64,000 nucleotides of DNA from Galeopsis tetrahit (Eukaryota; Streptophyta; Magnoliopsida; Lamiales; Lamiaceae). Below, in pieces: positions 22,581-36,740 of this stretch; the stretch's first letter is position 1, and each line of letters opens with the position of its first letter. The DNA is taken from assembly GCA_963675135.1 (NCBI GenBank), contig CAVLYN010000066.1:141001-205000 (forward strand), read 5' to 3'. Under the pieces are notes generated by a model. The model had not been told where the DNA came from and did not search any database. It was given only the letters and a program-made list of their open reading frames with translations. The position numbers and the translations under genes are program-made.

Positions 22581-25080
22581 CGGGTTTGCATTTCTAGCTG
22601 AATTGGCCATAGAATCAATTGTGTCGAGACGGTTTTTGAATTTGAGGCCTCGGGTGCGGAGTTTTTGACGTCGTCGCCCATAGCCAAATTGCGCGCACGC
22701 TTGTGCGCCGTTTTTACAAAGTTTTCAGATTGCCTCTCGGGTTTGCATTTCTAGCTGAATTGGCCATAGAATCAATTGTGTTGAGACGGTTTTTGAATTT
22801 GAGGCCTCGGGTGCGGAGTTTTTGACGTCGTCGCCCATAGTCAAATTGCGCGCACGGTTGTGCGCCGTTTTTACAAAGTTTTCAGATTGCCTCTCGGGTT
22901 TGCATTTCTAGCTGAATTGGCCATAGAATCAATTTTTTTGAGATGGTTTTTGAATTTGAGGCCTCGGGTGCGGAGTTTTTGACGTCGTCGCCCCTAACCA
23001 AATTGCGCGCACGCTTGTGCGCCGTTTTTACAAAGTTTTCAGATTGCCATTCGGGTTTGCATTTCTAGCTGAATTGGCCATAGAATCAATTATGTCGAAA
23101 CGGTTTTTGAATTTGAGGCCTCGGGTGCGGAGTTTTTGACGTCGTCGCCCATAGTCAAATTGCGCGCACGGTTGTGCGCCGTTTTTACAAAGTTTTCAGA
23201 TTGCCATTCGGGTTTGCATATCTAGTTGAATTGGCCATAGAATCAATTATGTCGAAACGGTTTTTGAATTTGAGGCCTCGGGTGCGGAGTTTTTGACGTC
23301 GTCGCCCATAGTCAAATTGCGCGCACGCTTGTGCGCAGTTTTTACAAAGTTTTCAGATTGCCATTCGGGTTTGCATATCTAGTTGAATTGGCCATAGAAT
23401 CAATTATGTCGAAACGGTTTTTGAATTTGAGGCCTCGGGTGCGGAGTTTTTGACGTCGTCGCCCATAGTCAAATTGCGCGCACGGTTGTGCGCCGTTTTT
23501 ACAAAGTTTTCAGATTGCCTCTCGGGTTTTCATTTCTAGCTGAATTGGCCATAGAATCAATTGTGTCGAGACGGTTTTTGAATTTGAGGCCTCGGGTGCG
23601 GAGTTTTTGACTTCGTCGCCCATAGCCAAATTGCGCGCACGCTTGTGCGCCGTTTTTACAAAGTTTTCAAATTACCTCTCGGGTTTGCATTTCTAGCTAA
23701 AATTGGTCATATAATCAATTGTGTCGAGACGGTTTTTGAATTTGTGGCCTCGGGTGCGGAGTTTTTGACGTCGTCGCCCATATCCAAATTGCGCGCACGC
23801 TTGTGCGCCGTTTTTACAAAGTTTTCAGATTGCCTCTCGGGTTTGCATTTCCAGCTAAAATTGGTCATATAATCAATTGTGTCGAGACGGTTTTTGAATT
23901 TGAGGCCTCGGGTGCGGAGTTTTTGACGTCGCCCATATCCAAATTGCACGCAGGCTTGTGTGTCGTTTTTACAAAGTTTTCAGATTGCCTCTTGGGTTTG
24001 AATTTCCCACTGAATTGGCCATAGAATCAATTGTGTCGAGACGGTTTTTGAATTTGAGGCCTCGGGTGCGGAGTTTTTTACGTCGACGCCCATAGCCAAA
24101 TTGCGCGCACGCTTGTGCGCCGTTTTTACAAAGTTTTCAGATTGCCTCTCGGGTTTGCATTTCTAGCAGAATTCGCCATAGAATCAATTTTGTCGAGATG
24201 GTTTTTGAATTTGAGGCCTCGGGTGCGGAGTTTTTGACGTCGTCGCCCCTAACCAAATTGCGCGCACGCTTGTGCGCCGTTTTTACAAAGTTTTCAGATT
24301 GCCATTCGGGTTTGCATTTCTAGCTGAATTGGCCATAGAATCAATTGTGTCGAAACGGTTTTTGAATTTGAGGCCTCGGGTGCGGAGTTTTTAACGTCGT
24401 CGCCCATAGTCAAATTGCGCGCACGGTTGTGCGCCGTTTTTACAAAGTTTTCAGATTGCCTCTCGGGTTTGCATTTCTAGCTGAATTGGCCATAGAATCA
24501 ATTGTGTCGAGACGGTTTTTGAATTTGAGGCCTCGGGTGCGGAGTTTTTGACGTCGTCGCCCATAGCCAAATTGCGCGCACGCTTGTGCGCCGTTTTTAC
24601 AAAGTTTTCAGATTGCCTCTCGGGTTTGCATTTCTAGCTGAATTGGCCATAGAATCAATTGTGTTGAGACGGTTTTTGAATTTGAGGCCTCGGGTGCGGA
24701 GTTTTTGACGTCGTCGCCCATAGTCAAATTGCGCGCACGGTTGTGCGCCGTTTTTACAAAGTTTTCAGATTGCCTCTCGGGTTTGCATTACTAGCTGAAT
24801 TGGCCATAGAATCAATTTTTTTGAGATGGTTTTTGAATTTGAGGCCTCGGGTGCGGAGTTTTTGACGTCGTCGCCCCTAACCAAATTGCGCGCACGCTTG
24901 TGCGCCGTTTTTACAAAGTTTTCAGATTGCCATTCGGGTTTGCATTTCTAGCTGAATTGGCCATAGAATCAATTATGTCGAAACGGTTTTTGAATTTGAG
25001 GCCTCGGGTGCGGAGTTTTTGACGTCGTCGCCCATAGTCAAATTGCGCGCACGGTTGTGCGCCGTTTTTACAAAGTTTTC
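21300..25080 (+). repeat. 12-mer HOR, 1883-bp period, two copies
   Basis: GAATTC at 22286 and 24169, cassette heads near 21920 and 23803, 158-bp monomers near 21762 and 23645, and paired GCATATCTAG variants near 21334/23217 and 21491/23374 are all 1883 bp apart (12 x 157 - 1, that is one 155-bp and one 158-bp monomer). Both copies also share CAATTTTTTTGAGATGG near 22930 and 24813. Confidence 0.8.
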
Positions 25081-28000
25081 AGATTGCCTCTCGGGTTTGC
25101 ACTTCTAGCTGAATTGGCCATAGAATCAATTTTTTTGAGACGGTTTTTGAATTTGAGGCCTCGGGTGCGGAGTTTTTGACGTCGTCGCCCCTAACCAAAT
25201 TGCGCGCACGCTTGTGCGCCTTTTTTTACAAAGTTTTCAGATTGCCATTCGGGTTTGCATTTCTAGCTGAATTGGCCATAGAATCAATTATGTCGAAACG
25301 GTTTTTGAATTTGAGGCCTCGGGTGCGGAGTTTTTGACGTCGTCGCCCATAGTCAAATTGCGCGCACGCTTGTGCGCCGTTTTTACAAAGTTTTCAGATT
25401 GCCATTCGGGTTTGCATATCTAGTTGAATTGGCCATAGAATCAATTATGTCGAAACGGTTTTTGAATTTGAGGCCTCGGGTGCGGAGTTTTTGACGTCGT
25501 CGCCCATAGTCAAATTGCGCGCACGGTTGTGCGCCGTTTTTACAAAGTTTTCAGATTGCCTCTCGGGTTTGCATTTCTAGCTGAATTGGCCATAGAATCA
25601 ATTGTGTCGAGACGGTTTTTGAATTTGAGGCCTCGGGTGCGGAGTTTTTGACTTCGTCGCCCATAGCCAAATTGCGCGCACGCTTGTGCGCCGTTTTTAC
25701 AAAGTTTTCAAATTACCTCTCGGGTTTGCATTTCTAGCTAAAATTGGTCATATAATCAATTGTGTCGAGACGGTTTTTGAATTTGTGGCCTCGGGTGCGG
25801 AGTTTTTGACGTCGTCGCCCATATCCAAATTGCGCTCAGGCTTGTGCGCCGTTTTTACAAAGTTTTCAGATTGCCATTCGGGTTTGCATTTCTAGATGAA
25901 TTAGCCATAGAATCAATTATGTCGAAACGGTTTTTGAATTTGAGGCCTCGGGTGCGGAGTTTTTGACGTCGTCGCCCATAGTCAAATTGCGCGCACGGTT
26001 GTGCGCCGTTTTTACAAAGTTTTCAGATTGCCTCTCGGGTTTGCATTTCTAGCTGAATTGGCCATAGAATCAACTTTTTTTGAGACGGTTTTTGAATTTG
26101 AGGCCTCGGGTGCGGAGTTTTTGACGTCGTCGCCTTTAACCAAATTGCGCGCACGCTTGTGCGCCGTTTTTACAAAGTTTTCAGATTGCCATTCGGGTTT
26201 GCATTTCTAGCTAAAATTGGTCATATAATCAATTGTGTCGAGACGGTTTTTGAATTTGAGGCCTCGGGTGCGGAGTTTTTGACGTCGCCCATATCCAAAT
26301 TGCGCGCAGGCTTGTGTGCCGTTTTTACAAAGTTTTCAGATTGCCTCTTGGGTTTGAATTTCCCACTGAATTGGCCATAGAATCAATTGTGTCGAGACAG
26401 TTTTTGAATTTGAGGCCTCGGGTGCGGAGTTTTTTACGTCGACGCCCATAGCCAAATTGCGCGCACGCTTGTGCGCCGTTTTTACAAAGTTTTCAGATTG
26501 CCTCTCGGGTTTGCATTTCTAGCAGAATTCGCCATAGAATCAATTTTGTCGAGATGGTTTTTGAATTTGAGGCCTCGGGTGCGGAGTTTTTGACGTCGTC
26601 GCCCCTAACCAAATTGCGCGCACGCTTGTGCGCCGTTTTTACAAAGTTTTCAGATTGCCATTCGGGTTTGCATTTCCAGCTAAAATTGGTCATATAATCA
26701 ATTGTGTCGAGACGGTTTTTGAATTTGAGGCCTCGGGTGCGGAGTTTTTGACGTCGCCCATATCCAAATTGCACGCAGGCTTGTGTGTCGTTTTTACAAA
26801 GTTTTCAGATTGCCTCTTGGGTTTGAATTTCCCACTGAATTGGCCATAGAATCAATTGTGTCGAGACGGTTTTTGAATTTGAGGCCTCGGGTGCGGAGTT
26901 TTTTACGTCGACGCCCATAGCCAAATTGCGTGCACGCTTGTGCGCCGTTTTTACAAAGTTTTCAGATTGCCTCTCGGGTTTGCATTTCTAGCTGAATTCG
27001 CCATAGAATCAATTTTGTCGAGTTGGTTTTTGAATTTGAGGCCTCGGGTGCGGAGTTTTTGACGTCGTCGCCCCTAACCAAATTGCGCGCACGCTTGTGC
27101 GCCGTTTTTACAAAGTTTTCAGATTGCCATTCGGGTTTGCATTTCTAGCTGAATTGGCCATAGAATCAATTGTGTCGAAACGGTTTTTGAATTTGAGGCC
27201 TCGGGTGCGGAGTTTTTGACGTCGTCGCCCATAGTCAAATTGCGCGCACGGTTGTGCGCCGTTTTTACAAAGTTTTCAGATTGCCTCTCGGGTTTGCATT
27301 TCTAGCTGAATTGGCCATAGAATCAATTGTGTCGAGACGGTTTTTGAATTTGAGGCCTCGGGTGCGGAGTTTTTGACGTCGTCGCCCATAGCCAAATTGC
27401 GCGCACGCTTGTGCGCCGTTTTTACAAAGTTTTCAGATTGCCATTCGGGTTTGCATTTCTAGCTGAATTGGCCATAGAATCAATTGTGTCGAGACGGTTT
27501 TTGAATTTGAGGCCTCGGGTGCGGAGTTTTTGACGTCGTCGCCCATAGCCAAATTGCGCGCACGCTTGTGCGCCGTTTTTACAAAGTTTTCAGATTGCCT
27601 CTCGGGTTTGCATTTCTAGCTGAATTGGCCATAGAATCAATTGTGTTGAGACGGTTTTTGAATTTGAGGCCTCGGGTGCGGAGTTTTTGACGTCGTCGCC
27701 CATAGTCAAATTGCGCGCACGGTTGTGCGCCGTTTTTACAAAGTTTTCAGATTGCCTCTCGGGTTTGCATCTCTAGCTGAATTGGCCATAGAATCAATTT
27801 TTTTGATACGGTTTTTGAATTTGACGCCTCGGGTGCGGAGTTTTTGACGTCGTCGCCCCTAACCAAATTGCGCGCACGCTTGTGCGCCGTTTTTACAAAG
27901 TTTTCAGATTGCCATTCGGGTTTGCATTTCTAGCTGAATTGGCCATAGAATCAATTATGTCGAAACGGTTTTTGAATTTGACGCCTCGGGTGCGGAGTTT

Positions 28001-29959
28001 TTGACGTCGTCGCCCATAGTCAAATTGCGCGCACGGTTGTGCGCCGTTTTTACAAAGTTTTCAGATTGCCTCTCGGGTTTGCACTTCTAGCTGAATTGGC
28101 CATAGAATCAATTTTTTTGAGACGGTTTTTGAATTTGAGGCCTCGGGTGCGGAGTTTTTGACGTCGTCGCCCCTAACCAAATTGCGCGCACGCTTGTGCG
28201 CCGTTTTTACAAAGTTTTCAGATTGCCATTCGGGTTTGCATTTCTAGCTGAATTGGCCATAGAATCAATTATGTCGAAACGGTTTTTGAATTTGAGGCCT
28301 CGGGTGCGGAGTTTTTGACGTCGTCGCCCATAGTCAAATTGCGCGCACGCTTGTGCGCCGTTTTTACAAAGTTTTCAGATTGCCATTCAGTTTTGCATAT
28401 CTAGCTGAATTGGCCATAGAATCAATTATGTCGAAACGGTTTTTGAATTTGAGGCCTCGGGTGCGGAGTTTTTGACGTCGTCGCCCATAGTCAAATTGCG
28501 CGCACGGTTGTGCGCCGTTTTTACAAAGTTTTCAGATTGCCTCTCGGGTTTGCATTTCTAGCTGAATTGGCCATAGAATCAATTGTGTCGAGACGGTTTT
28601 TGAATTTGAGGCCTCGGGTGCGGAGTTTTTGACTTCGTCGCCCATAGCCAAATTGCGCGCACGCTTGTGCGCCGTTTTTACAAAGTTTTCAAATTACCTC
28701 TCGGGTTTGCATTTCTAGCTAAAATTGGTCATATAATCAATTGTGTCGAGACGGTTTTTGAATTTGTGGCCTCGGGTGCGGAGTTTTTGACGTCGTCGCC
28801 CATATCCAAATTGCGCTCAGGCTTGTGCGCCGTTTTTACAAAGTTTTCAGATTGCCATTCGGGTTTGCATTTCTAGATGAATTGGCCATAGAATCAATTA
28901 TGTCGAAACGGTTTTTGAATTTGAGGCCTCGGGTGCGGAGTTTTTGACGTCGTCGCCCATAGTCAAATTGCGCGCACGGTTGTGCGCCGTTTTTACAAAG
29001 TTTTCAGATTGCCTCTCGGGTTTGCATTTCTAGCTGAATTGGCCATAGAATCAACTTTTTTTGAGACGGTTTTTGAATTTGAGGCCTCGGGTGCGGAGTT
29101 TTTGACGTCGTCGCCTTTAACCAAATTGCGCGCACGCTTGTGCGCCGTTTTTACAAAGTTTTCAGATTGCCATTCGGGTTTGCATTTCTAGCTAAAATTG
29201 GTCATATAATCAATTGTGTCGAGACGGTTTTTGAATTTGAGGCCTCGGGTGCGGAGTTTTTTACGTCGCCCATATCCAAATTGCGCGCAGGCTTGTGTGC
29301 CGTTTTTACAAAGTTTTCAGATTGCCTCTTGGGTTTGAATTTCCCACTGAATTGGCCATAGAATCAATTGTGTCGAGACGGTTTTTGAATTTGAGGCCTC
29401 GGGTGCGGAGTTTTTTACGTCGACGCCCATAGCCAAATTGCGCGCACGCTTGTGCGCCGTTTTTACAAAGTTTTCAGATTGCCTCTCGGGTTTGCATTTC
29501 TAGCAGAATTCGCCATAGAATCAATTTTGTCGAGATGGTTTTTGAATTTGAGGCCTCGGGTGCGGAGTTTTTGACGTCGTCGCCCCTAACCAAATTGCGC
29601 GCACGCTTGTGCGCCGTTTTTACAAAGTTTTCAGATTGCCATTCGGGTTTGCATTTCCAGCTAAAATTGGTCATATAATCAATTGTGTCGAGACGGTTTT
29701 TGAATTTGAGGCCTCGGGTGCGGAGTTTTTGACGTCGCCCATATCCAAATTGCACGCAGGCTTGTGTGTCGTTTTTACAAAGTTTTCAGATTGCCTCTTG
29801 GGTTTGAATTTCCCACTGAATTGGCCATAGAATCAATTGTGTCGAGACGGTTTTTGAATTTGAGGCCTCGGGTGCGGAGTTTTTGACATCGTCGCCCATA
29901 GTCAAATTGCGCGCACGCTTGTGCGCCGTTTTTACAAAGTTTTCAGATTGCCTCTCGGG

Positions 29960-30060
29960 TTTGCATTACTAGCTGAATTGGCCATAGAATCAATTGTGTC
30001 GAGACGGTTTTTGAATTTGAGGCCTCGGGTGCGGAGTTTTTGACGTCGTCGCCCCTAACC
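29960..30060 (+). repeat. Cassette joint lacking the EcoRI-type monomer
   Basis: The cassette head near 29609 is followed by a monomer with GACATCG (near 29886) instead of the GTCGAC form. The next has GCATTACTAGCTGAATTGG where GAATTC would fall (29975). The same two-monomer order occurs near 48716 and 50281, so this looks like replacement by another HOR type. Confidence 0.65.
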
Positions 30061-31647
30061 AAATTGCGCGCACGCTTGTGCGCCGTTTTTACAAAGTTTT
30101 CAGATTGCCATTCGGGTTTGCATTTCTAGCTGAATTGGCCATAGAATCAATTGTGTCGAAACGGTTTTTGAATTTGAGGCCTCGGGTGCGGAGTTTTTGA
30201 CGTCGTCGCCCATAGTCAAATTGCGCGCACGGTTGTGTGCCGTTTTTACAAAGTTTTCAGATTGCCTCTCGGGTTTGCATTTCTAGCTGAATTGGCCATA
30301 GAATCAATTGTGTCGAGACGGTTTTTGAATTTGAGGCCTCGGGTGCGGAGTTTTTGACGTCGTCGCCCATAGCCAAATTGCGCGCACGCTTGTGCGCCGT
30401 TTTTACAAAGTTTTCAGATTGCCATTCGGGTTTGCATTTCTAGCTGAATTGGCCATAGAATCAATTGTGTCGAGACGGTTTTTGAATTTGAGGCCTCGGG
30501 TGCGGAGTTTTTGACGTCGTCGCCCATAGCCAAATTGCGCGCACGCTTGTGCGCCGTTTTTACAAAGTTTTCAGATTGCCTCTCGGGTTTGCATTTCTAG
30601 CTGAATTGGCCATAGAATCAATTGTGTTGAGACGGTTTTTGAATTTGAGGCCTCGGGTGCGGAGTTTTTGACGTCGTCGCCCATAGTCAAATTGCGCGCA
30701 CGGTTGTGCGCCGTTTTTACAAAGTTTTCAGATTGCCTCTCGGGTTTGCATCTCTAGCTGAATTGGCCATAGAATCAATTTTTTTGAGACGGTTTTTGAA
30801 TTTGAGGCCTCGGGTGAGGAGTTTTTGACGTCGTCGCCCCTAACCAAATTGCGCGCACGCTTGTGCGCCGTTTTTACAAAGTTTTCAGATTGCCATTCGG
30901 GTTTGCATTTCTAGCTGAATTGGCCATAGAATCAATTATGTCGAAACGGTTTTTGAATTTGACGCCTCGGGTGCGGAGTTTTTGACGTCGTCGCCCATAG
31001 TCAAATTGCGCGCACGGTTGTGCGCCGTTTTTACAAAGTTTTCAGATTGCCTCTCGGGTTTGCACTTCTAGCTGAATTGGCCATAGAATCAATTTTTTTG
31101 AGACGGTTTTTGAATTTGAGGCCTCGGGTGCGGAGTTTTTGACGTCGTCGCCCCTAACCAAATTGCGCGCACGCTTGTGCGCCATTTTTACAAAGTTTTC
31201 AGATTGCCATTCGGGTTTGCATTTCTAGCTGAATTGGCCATAGAATCAATTATGTCGAAACGGTTTTTGAATTTGAGGCCTCGGGTGCGGAGTTTTTGAC
31301 GTCGTCGCCCATAGTCAAATTGCGCGCACGCTTGTGCGCCGTTTTTACAAAGTTTTCAGATTGCCATTCAGTTTTGCATATCTAGCTGAATTGGCCATAG
31401 AATCAATTATGTCGAAACGGTTTTTGAATTTGAGGCCTCGGGTGCGGAGTTTTTGACGTCGTCGCCCATAGTCAAATTGCGCGCACGGTTGTGCGCCGTT
31501 TTTACAAAGTTTTCAGATTGCCTCTCGGGTTTGCATTTCTAGCTGAATTGGCCATAGAATCAATTGTGTCGAGACGGTTTTTGAATTTGAGGCCTCGGGT
31601 GCGGAGTTTTTGACTTCGTCGCCCATAGCCAAATTGCGCGCACGCTT

Positions 31648-31960
31648 GTGCGCCGTTTTTACAAAGTTTTCAAATTACCTCTCGGGTTTGCATTGCTAGC
31701 TAAAATTGGTCATATAATCAATTGTGTCGAGACGGTTTTTGAATTTGAGGCCTCGGGTGCGGAGTTTTTGACGTCGTCGCCCATAGTCAAATTGCGCGCA
31801 CGGTTGTGCGTCGTTTTTACAAAGTTTTCAGATTGCCTCTCGGGTTTGCATCTCTAGCTGAATTGGCCATAGAATCAATTTTTTTGATACGGTTTTTGAA
31901 TTTGACGCCTCGGGTGCGGAGTTTTTGACGTCGTCGCCCCTAACCAAATTGCGCGCACGC
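31648..31960 (+). repeat. Rearranged monomers that enlarge the third HOR unit to 20
   Basis: After the 158-bp monomer (GCATTGCTAGCTAAAATTGG near 31691), this unit has a GGTT-loop monomer with GTGCGTCG. Next comes CAATTTTTTTGATACGG with GACGCCTC, a type also found near 27800. Units 1 and 2 go directly to the GCTCAGG form at this point. The net change is one extra monomer (3138 instead of 2981 bp). Confidence 0.6.
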
Positions 31961-34900
31961 TTGTGCGCCGTTTTTACAAAGTTTTCAGATTGCCATTCGG
32001 GTTTGCATTTCTAGCTGAATTGGCCATAGAATCAATTATGTCGAAACGGTTTTTGAATTTGAGGCCTCGGGTGCGGAGTTTTTGACGTCGTCGCCCATAG
32101 TCAAATTGCGCGCACGGTTGTGCGCCGTTTTTACAAAGTTTTCAGATTGCCTCTCGGGTTTGCATTTCTAGCTGAATTGGCCATAGAATCAACTTTTTTT
32201 GAGACGGTTTTTGAATTTGAGGCCTCGGGTGCGGAGTTTTTGACGTCGTCGCCTTTAACCAAATTGCGCGCACGCTTGTGCGCCGTTTTTACAAAGTTTT
32301 CAGATTGCCATTCGGGTTTGCATTTCTAGCTAAAATTGGTCATATAATCAATTGTGTCGAGACGGTTTTTGAATTTGAGGCCTCGGGTGCGGAGTTTTTT
32401 ACGTCGCCCATATCCAAATTGCGCGCAGGCTTGTGTGCCGTTTTTACAAAGTTTTCAGATTGCCTCTTGGGTTTGAATTTCCCACTGAATTGGCCATAGA
32501 ATCAATTGTGTCAAGACGGTTTTTGAATTTGAGGCCTCGGGTGCGGAGTTTTTTACGTCGACGCCCATAGCCAAATTGCGCGCACGCTTGTGCGCCGTTT
32601 TTACAAAGTTTTCAGATTGCCTCTCGGGTTTGCATTTCTAGCAGAATTCGCCATAGAATCAATTTTGTCGAGATGGTTTTTGAATTTGAGGCCTCGGGTG
32701 CGGAGTTTTTGACGTCGTCGCCCCTAACCAAATTGCGCGCACGCTTGTGCGCCGTTTTTACAAAGTTTTCAGATTGCCATTCGGGTTTGCATTTCCAGCT
32801 AAAATTGGTCATATAATCAATTGTGTCGAGACGGTTTTTGAATTTGAGGCCTCGGGTGCGGAGTTTTTGACGTCGCCCATATCCAAATTGCACGCAGGCT
32901 TGTGTGTCGTTTTTACAAAGTTTTCAGATTGCCTCTTGGGTTTGAATTTCCCACTGAATTGGCCATAGAATCAATTTAGTCGAGACGGTTTTTGAATTTG
33001 AGGCCTCGGGTGCGGAGTTTTTTACGTCGACGCCCATAGCCAAATTGCGCGCACGCTTGTGCGCCGTTTTTACAAAGTTTTCAGATTGCCTCTCGGGTTT
33101 GCATTTCTAGCAGAATTCGCCATAGAATCAATTTTGTCGAGATGGTTTTTGAATTTGAGGCCTCGGGTGCGGAGTTTTTGACGTCGTCGCCCCTAACCAA
33201 ATTGCGCGCACGCTTGTGCGCCGTTTTTACAAAGTTTTCAGATTGCCATTCGGGTTTGCATTTCTAGCTGAATTGGCCATAGAATCAATTGTGTCGAAAC
33301 GGTTTTTGAATTTGAGGCCTCGGGTGCGGAGTTTTTGACGTCGTCGCCCATAGTCAAATTGCGCGCACGGTTGTGCGCCGTTTTTACAAAGTTTTCAGAT
33401 TGCCTCTCGGGTTTGCATTTCTAGCTGAATTGGCCATAGAATCAATTGTGTCGAGACGGTTTTTGAATTTGAGGCCTCGGGTGCGGAGTTTTTGACGTCG
33501 TCGCCCATAGCCAAATTGCGCGCACGCTTGTGCGCCGTTTTTACAAAGTTTTCAGATTGCCATTCGGGTTTGCATTTCTAGCTGAATTGGCCATAGAATC
33601 AATTGTGTCGAGACGGTTTTTGAATTTGAGGCCTCGGGTGCGGAGTTTTTGACGTCGTCGCCCATAGCCAAATTGCGCGCACGCTTGTGCGCCGTTTTTA
33701 CAAAGTTTTCAGATTGCCTCTCGGGTTTGCATTTCTAGCTGAATTGGCCATAGAATCAATTGTGTTGAGACGGTTTTTGAATTTGAGGCCTCGGGTGCGG
33801 AGTTTTTGACGTCGTCGCCCATAGTCAAATTGCGCGCACGGTTGTGCGCCATTTTTACAAAGTTTTCAGATTGCCTCTCGGGTTTGCATTTCTAGCTGAA
33901 TTGGCCATAGAATCAATTTTTTTGAGACGGTTTTTGAATTTGAGGCCTCGGGTGCGGAGTTTTTGACGTCGTCACCCCTAACCAAATTGCGCGCACGCTT
34001 GTGCGCCGTTTTTACAAAGTTTTCAGATTGCCATTCGGGTTTGCATTTCTAGCTGAATTGGCCATAGAATCAATTATGTCGAAACGGTTTTTGAATTTGA
34101 CGCCTCGGGTGCGGAGTTTTTGACGTCGTCGCCCATAGTCAAATTGCGCGCACGGTTGTGCGCCATTTTTACAAAGTTTTCAGATTGCCTCTCGGGTTTG
34201 CACTTCTAGCTGAATTGGCCATAGAATCAATTTTTTTGAGACGGTTTTTGAATTTGAGGCCTCGGGTGCGGAGTTTTTGACGTCGTCGCCCCTAACCAAA
34301 TTGCGCGCACGCTTGTGCGCCGTTTTTACAAAGTTTTCAGATTGCCATTCGGGTTTGCATTTCTAGCTGAATTGGCCATAGAATCAATTATGTCGAAACG
34401 GTTTTTGAATTTGAGGCCTCGGGTGCGGAGTTTTTGACGTCGTCGCCCATAGTCAAATTGCGCGCACGCTTGTGCGCCGTTTTTACAAAGTTTTCAGATT
34501 GCCATTCGGGTTTGCATATCTAGCTGAATTGGCCATAGAATCAATTATGTCGAAACGGTTTTTGAATTTGAGGCCTCGGGTGCGGAGTTTTTGACGTCGT
34601 CGCCCATAGTCAAATTGCGCGCACGGTTGTGCGCCGTTTTTACAAAGTTTTCAGATTGCCTCTCGGGTTTGCATTTCTAGCTGAATTGGCCATAGAATCA
34701 ATTGTGTCGAGACGGTTTTTGAATTTGAGGCCTCGGGTGCGGAGTTTTTGACTTCGTCGCCCATAGCCAAATTGCGCGCACGCTTGTGCGCCGTTTTTAC
34801 AAAGTTTTCAAATTACCTCTCGGGTTTGCATTTCTAGCTAAAATTGGTCATATAATCAATTGTGTCGAGACAGTTTTTGAATTTGTGGCCTCGGGTGCGG

Positions 34901-35799
34901 AGTTTTTGACGTCGTCGCCCATATCCAAATTGCGCTCAGGCTTGTGCGCCGTTTTTACAATGTTTTCAGATTGCCATTCGGGTTTGCATTTCTAGCTGAA
35001 TTGGCCATAGAATCAATTATGTCGAAACGGTTTTTGAATTTGAGGCCTCGGGTGCGGAGTTTTTGACGTCGTCGCCCATAGTCAAATTGCGCGCATGGTT
35101 GTGCGCCGTTTTTACAAAGTTTTTAGATTGCCTCTCGGGTTTGCATTTCTAGCTGAATTGGCCATAGAATCAATTTTTTTGAGACGGTTTTTGAATTTGA
35201 GGCCTCGGGTGCGGAGTTTTTGACGTCGTCGCCTTTAACCAAATTGCGCGCACGCTTGTGCGCCGTTTTTACAAAGTTTTCAGATTGCCATTCGGGTTTG
35301 CATTTCTAGCTAAAATTGGTCATATAATCAATTGTGTCGAGACGGTTTTTGAATTTGAGGCCTCGGGTGCGGAGTTTTTGACGTCGCCCATATCCAAATT
35401 GCGCGCAGGCTTGTGTGCCGTTTTTACAAAGTTTTCAGATTGCCTCTTGGGTTTGAATTTCCCACTGAATTGGCCATAGAATCAATTGTGTCGAGACGGT
35501 TTTTGAATTTGAGGCCTCGGGTGCGGAGTTTTTTACGTCGACGCCCATAGCCAAATTGCGCGCACGCTTGTGCGCCGTTTTTACAAAGTTTTCAGATTGC
35601 CTCTCGGGTTTGCATTTCTAGCAGAATTCGCCATAGAATCAATTTTGTCGAGATGGTTTTTGAATTTGAGGCCTCGGGTGCGGAGTTTTTGACGTCGTCG
35701 CCCCTAACCAAATTGCGCGCACGCTTGTGCGCCGTTTTTACAAAGTTTTCAGATTGCCATTCGGGTTTGCATTTCTAGCTGAATTGGCCATAGAATCAA

Positions 35800-36740
35800 T
35801 TGTGTCGAAACGGTTTTTGAATATGAGGCCTCGGGTGCGGAGTTTTTGACGTCGTCGCCCATAGTCAAATTGCGCGCACGGTTGTGCGCCGTTTTTACAA
35901 AGTTTTCAGATTGCCTCTCGGGTTTGCATTTCTAGCTGAATTGGCCATAGAATCAATTGTGTCGAGACGGTCTTTGAATTTGAGGCCTCGGGTGCGGAGT
36001 TTTTGACGTCGTCGCCCATAGCCAAATTGCGTGCACGCTTGTGCGCCGTTTTTACAAAGTTTTCAGATTGCCTCTCGGGTTTGCATTTCTAGCTGAATTG
36101 GCCATAGAATCAATTGTGTTGAGACGGTTTTTGAACTTGAGGCCTCGGGTGCAGAGTTTTTGACATCGTCGCCCATAGTCAAATTGCGCGCACGGTTGTG
36201 CGCCGTTTTTACAAAGTTTTCAGATTGCCTCTCGGGTTTGCATTTCTAGCTGAATTGGCCATAGAATCAATTGTGTCGAAACGGTTTTTGAATTTGAGGC
36301 CTCGGGTGCGGAGTTTTTGACGTCGTCGCCCATAGTCAAATTGCGCGCACGGTTGTGCGCCGTTTTTACAAAGTTTTCAGATTGCCTCTCGGGTTTGCAT
36401 TTCTAGCTGAATTGGCCATAGAATCAATTGTGTCGAGACGGTCTTTGAATTTGAGGCCTCGGGTGCGGAGTTTTTGACGTCGTCGCCCATAGCCAAATTG
36501 CGTGCACGCTTGTGCGCCGTTTTTACAAAGTTTTCAGATTGCCTCTCGGGTTTGCATTTCTAGCTGAATTGGCCATAGAATCAATTGTGTTGAGACGGTT
36601 TTTGAACTTGAGGCCTCGGGTGCAGAGTTTTTGACATCGTCGCCCATAGTCAAATTGCGCGCACGGTTGTGCGCCGTTTTTACAAAGTTTTCAGATTGCC
36701 TCTCGGGTTTGCATTTCTAGCTGAATTGGCCATAGAATCA
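35800..36740 (+). repeat. 3-mer (471-bp) tandem duplication
   Basis: The run GTCTTTGAATTTG (35971 and 36442), GTTGAGACGG with AACTTGAGG, and GTGCAGAG with GACATCG is repeated exactly 471 bp apart, including GCGTGCACGC near 36029 and 36500. One copy carries GAATATGAGG near 35820, the other the usual GAATTTGAGG. This accounts for three of the extra monomers in the 22-mer unit. Confidence 0.82.
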
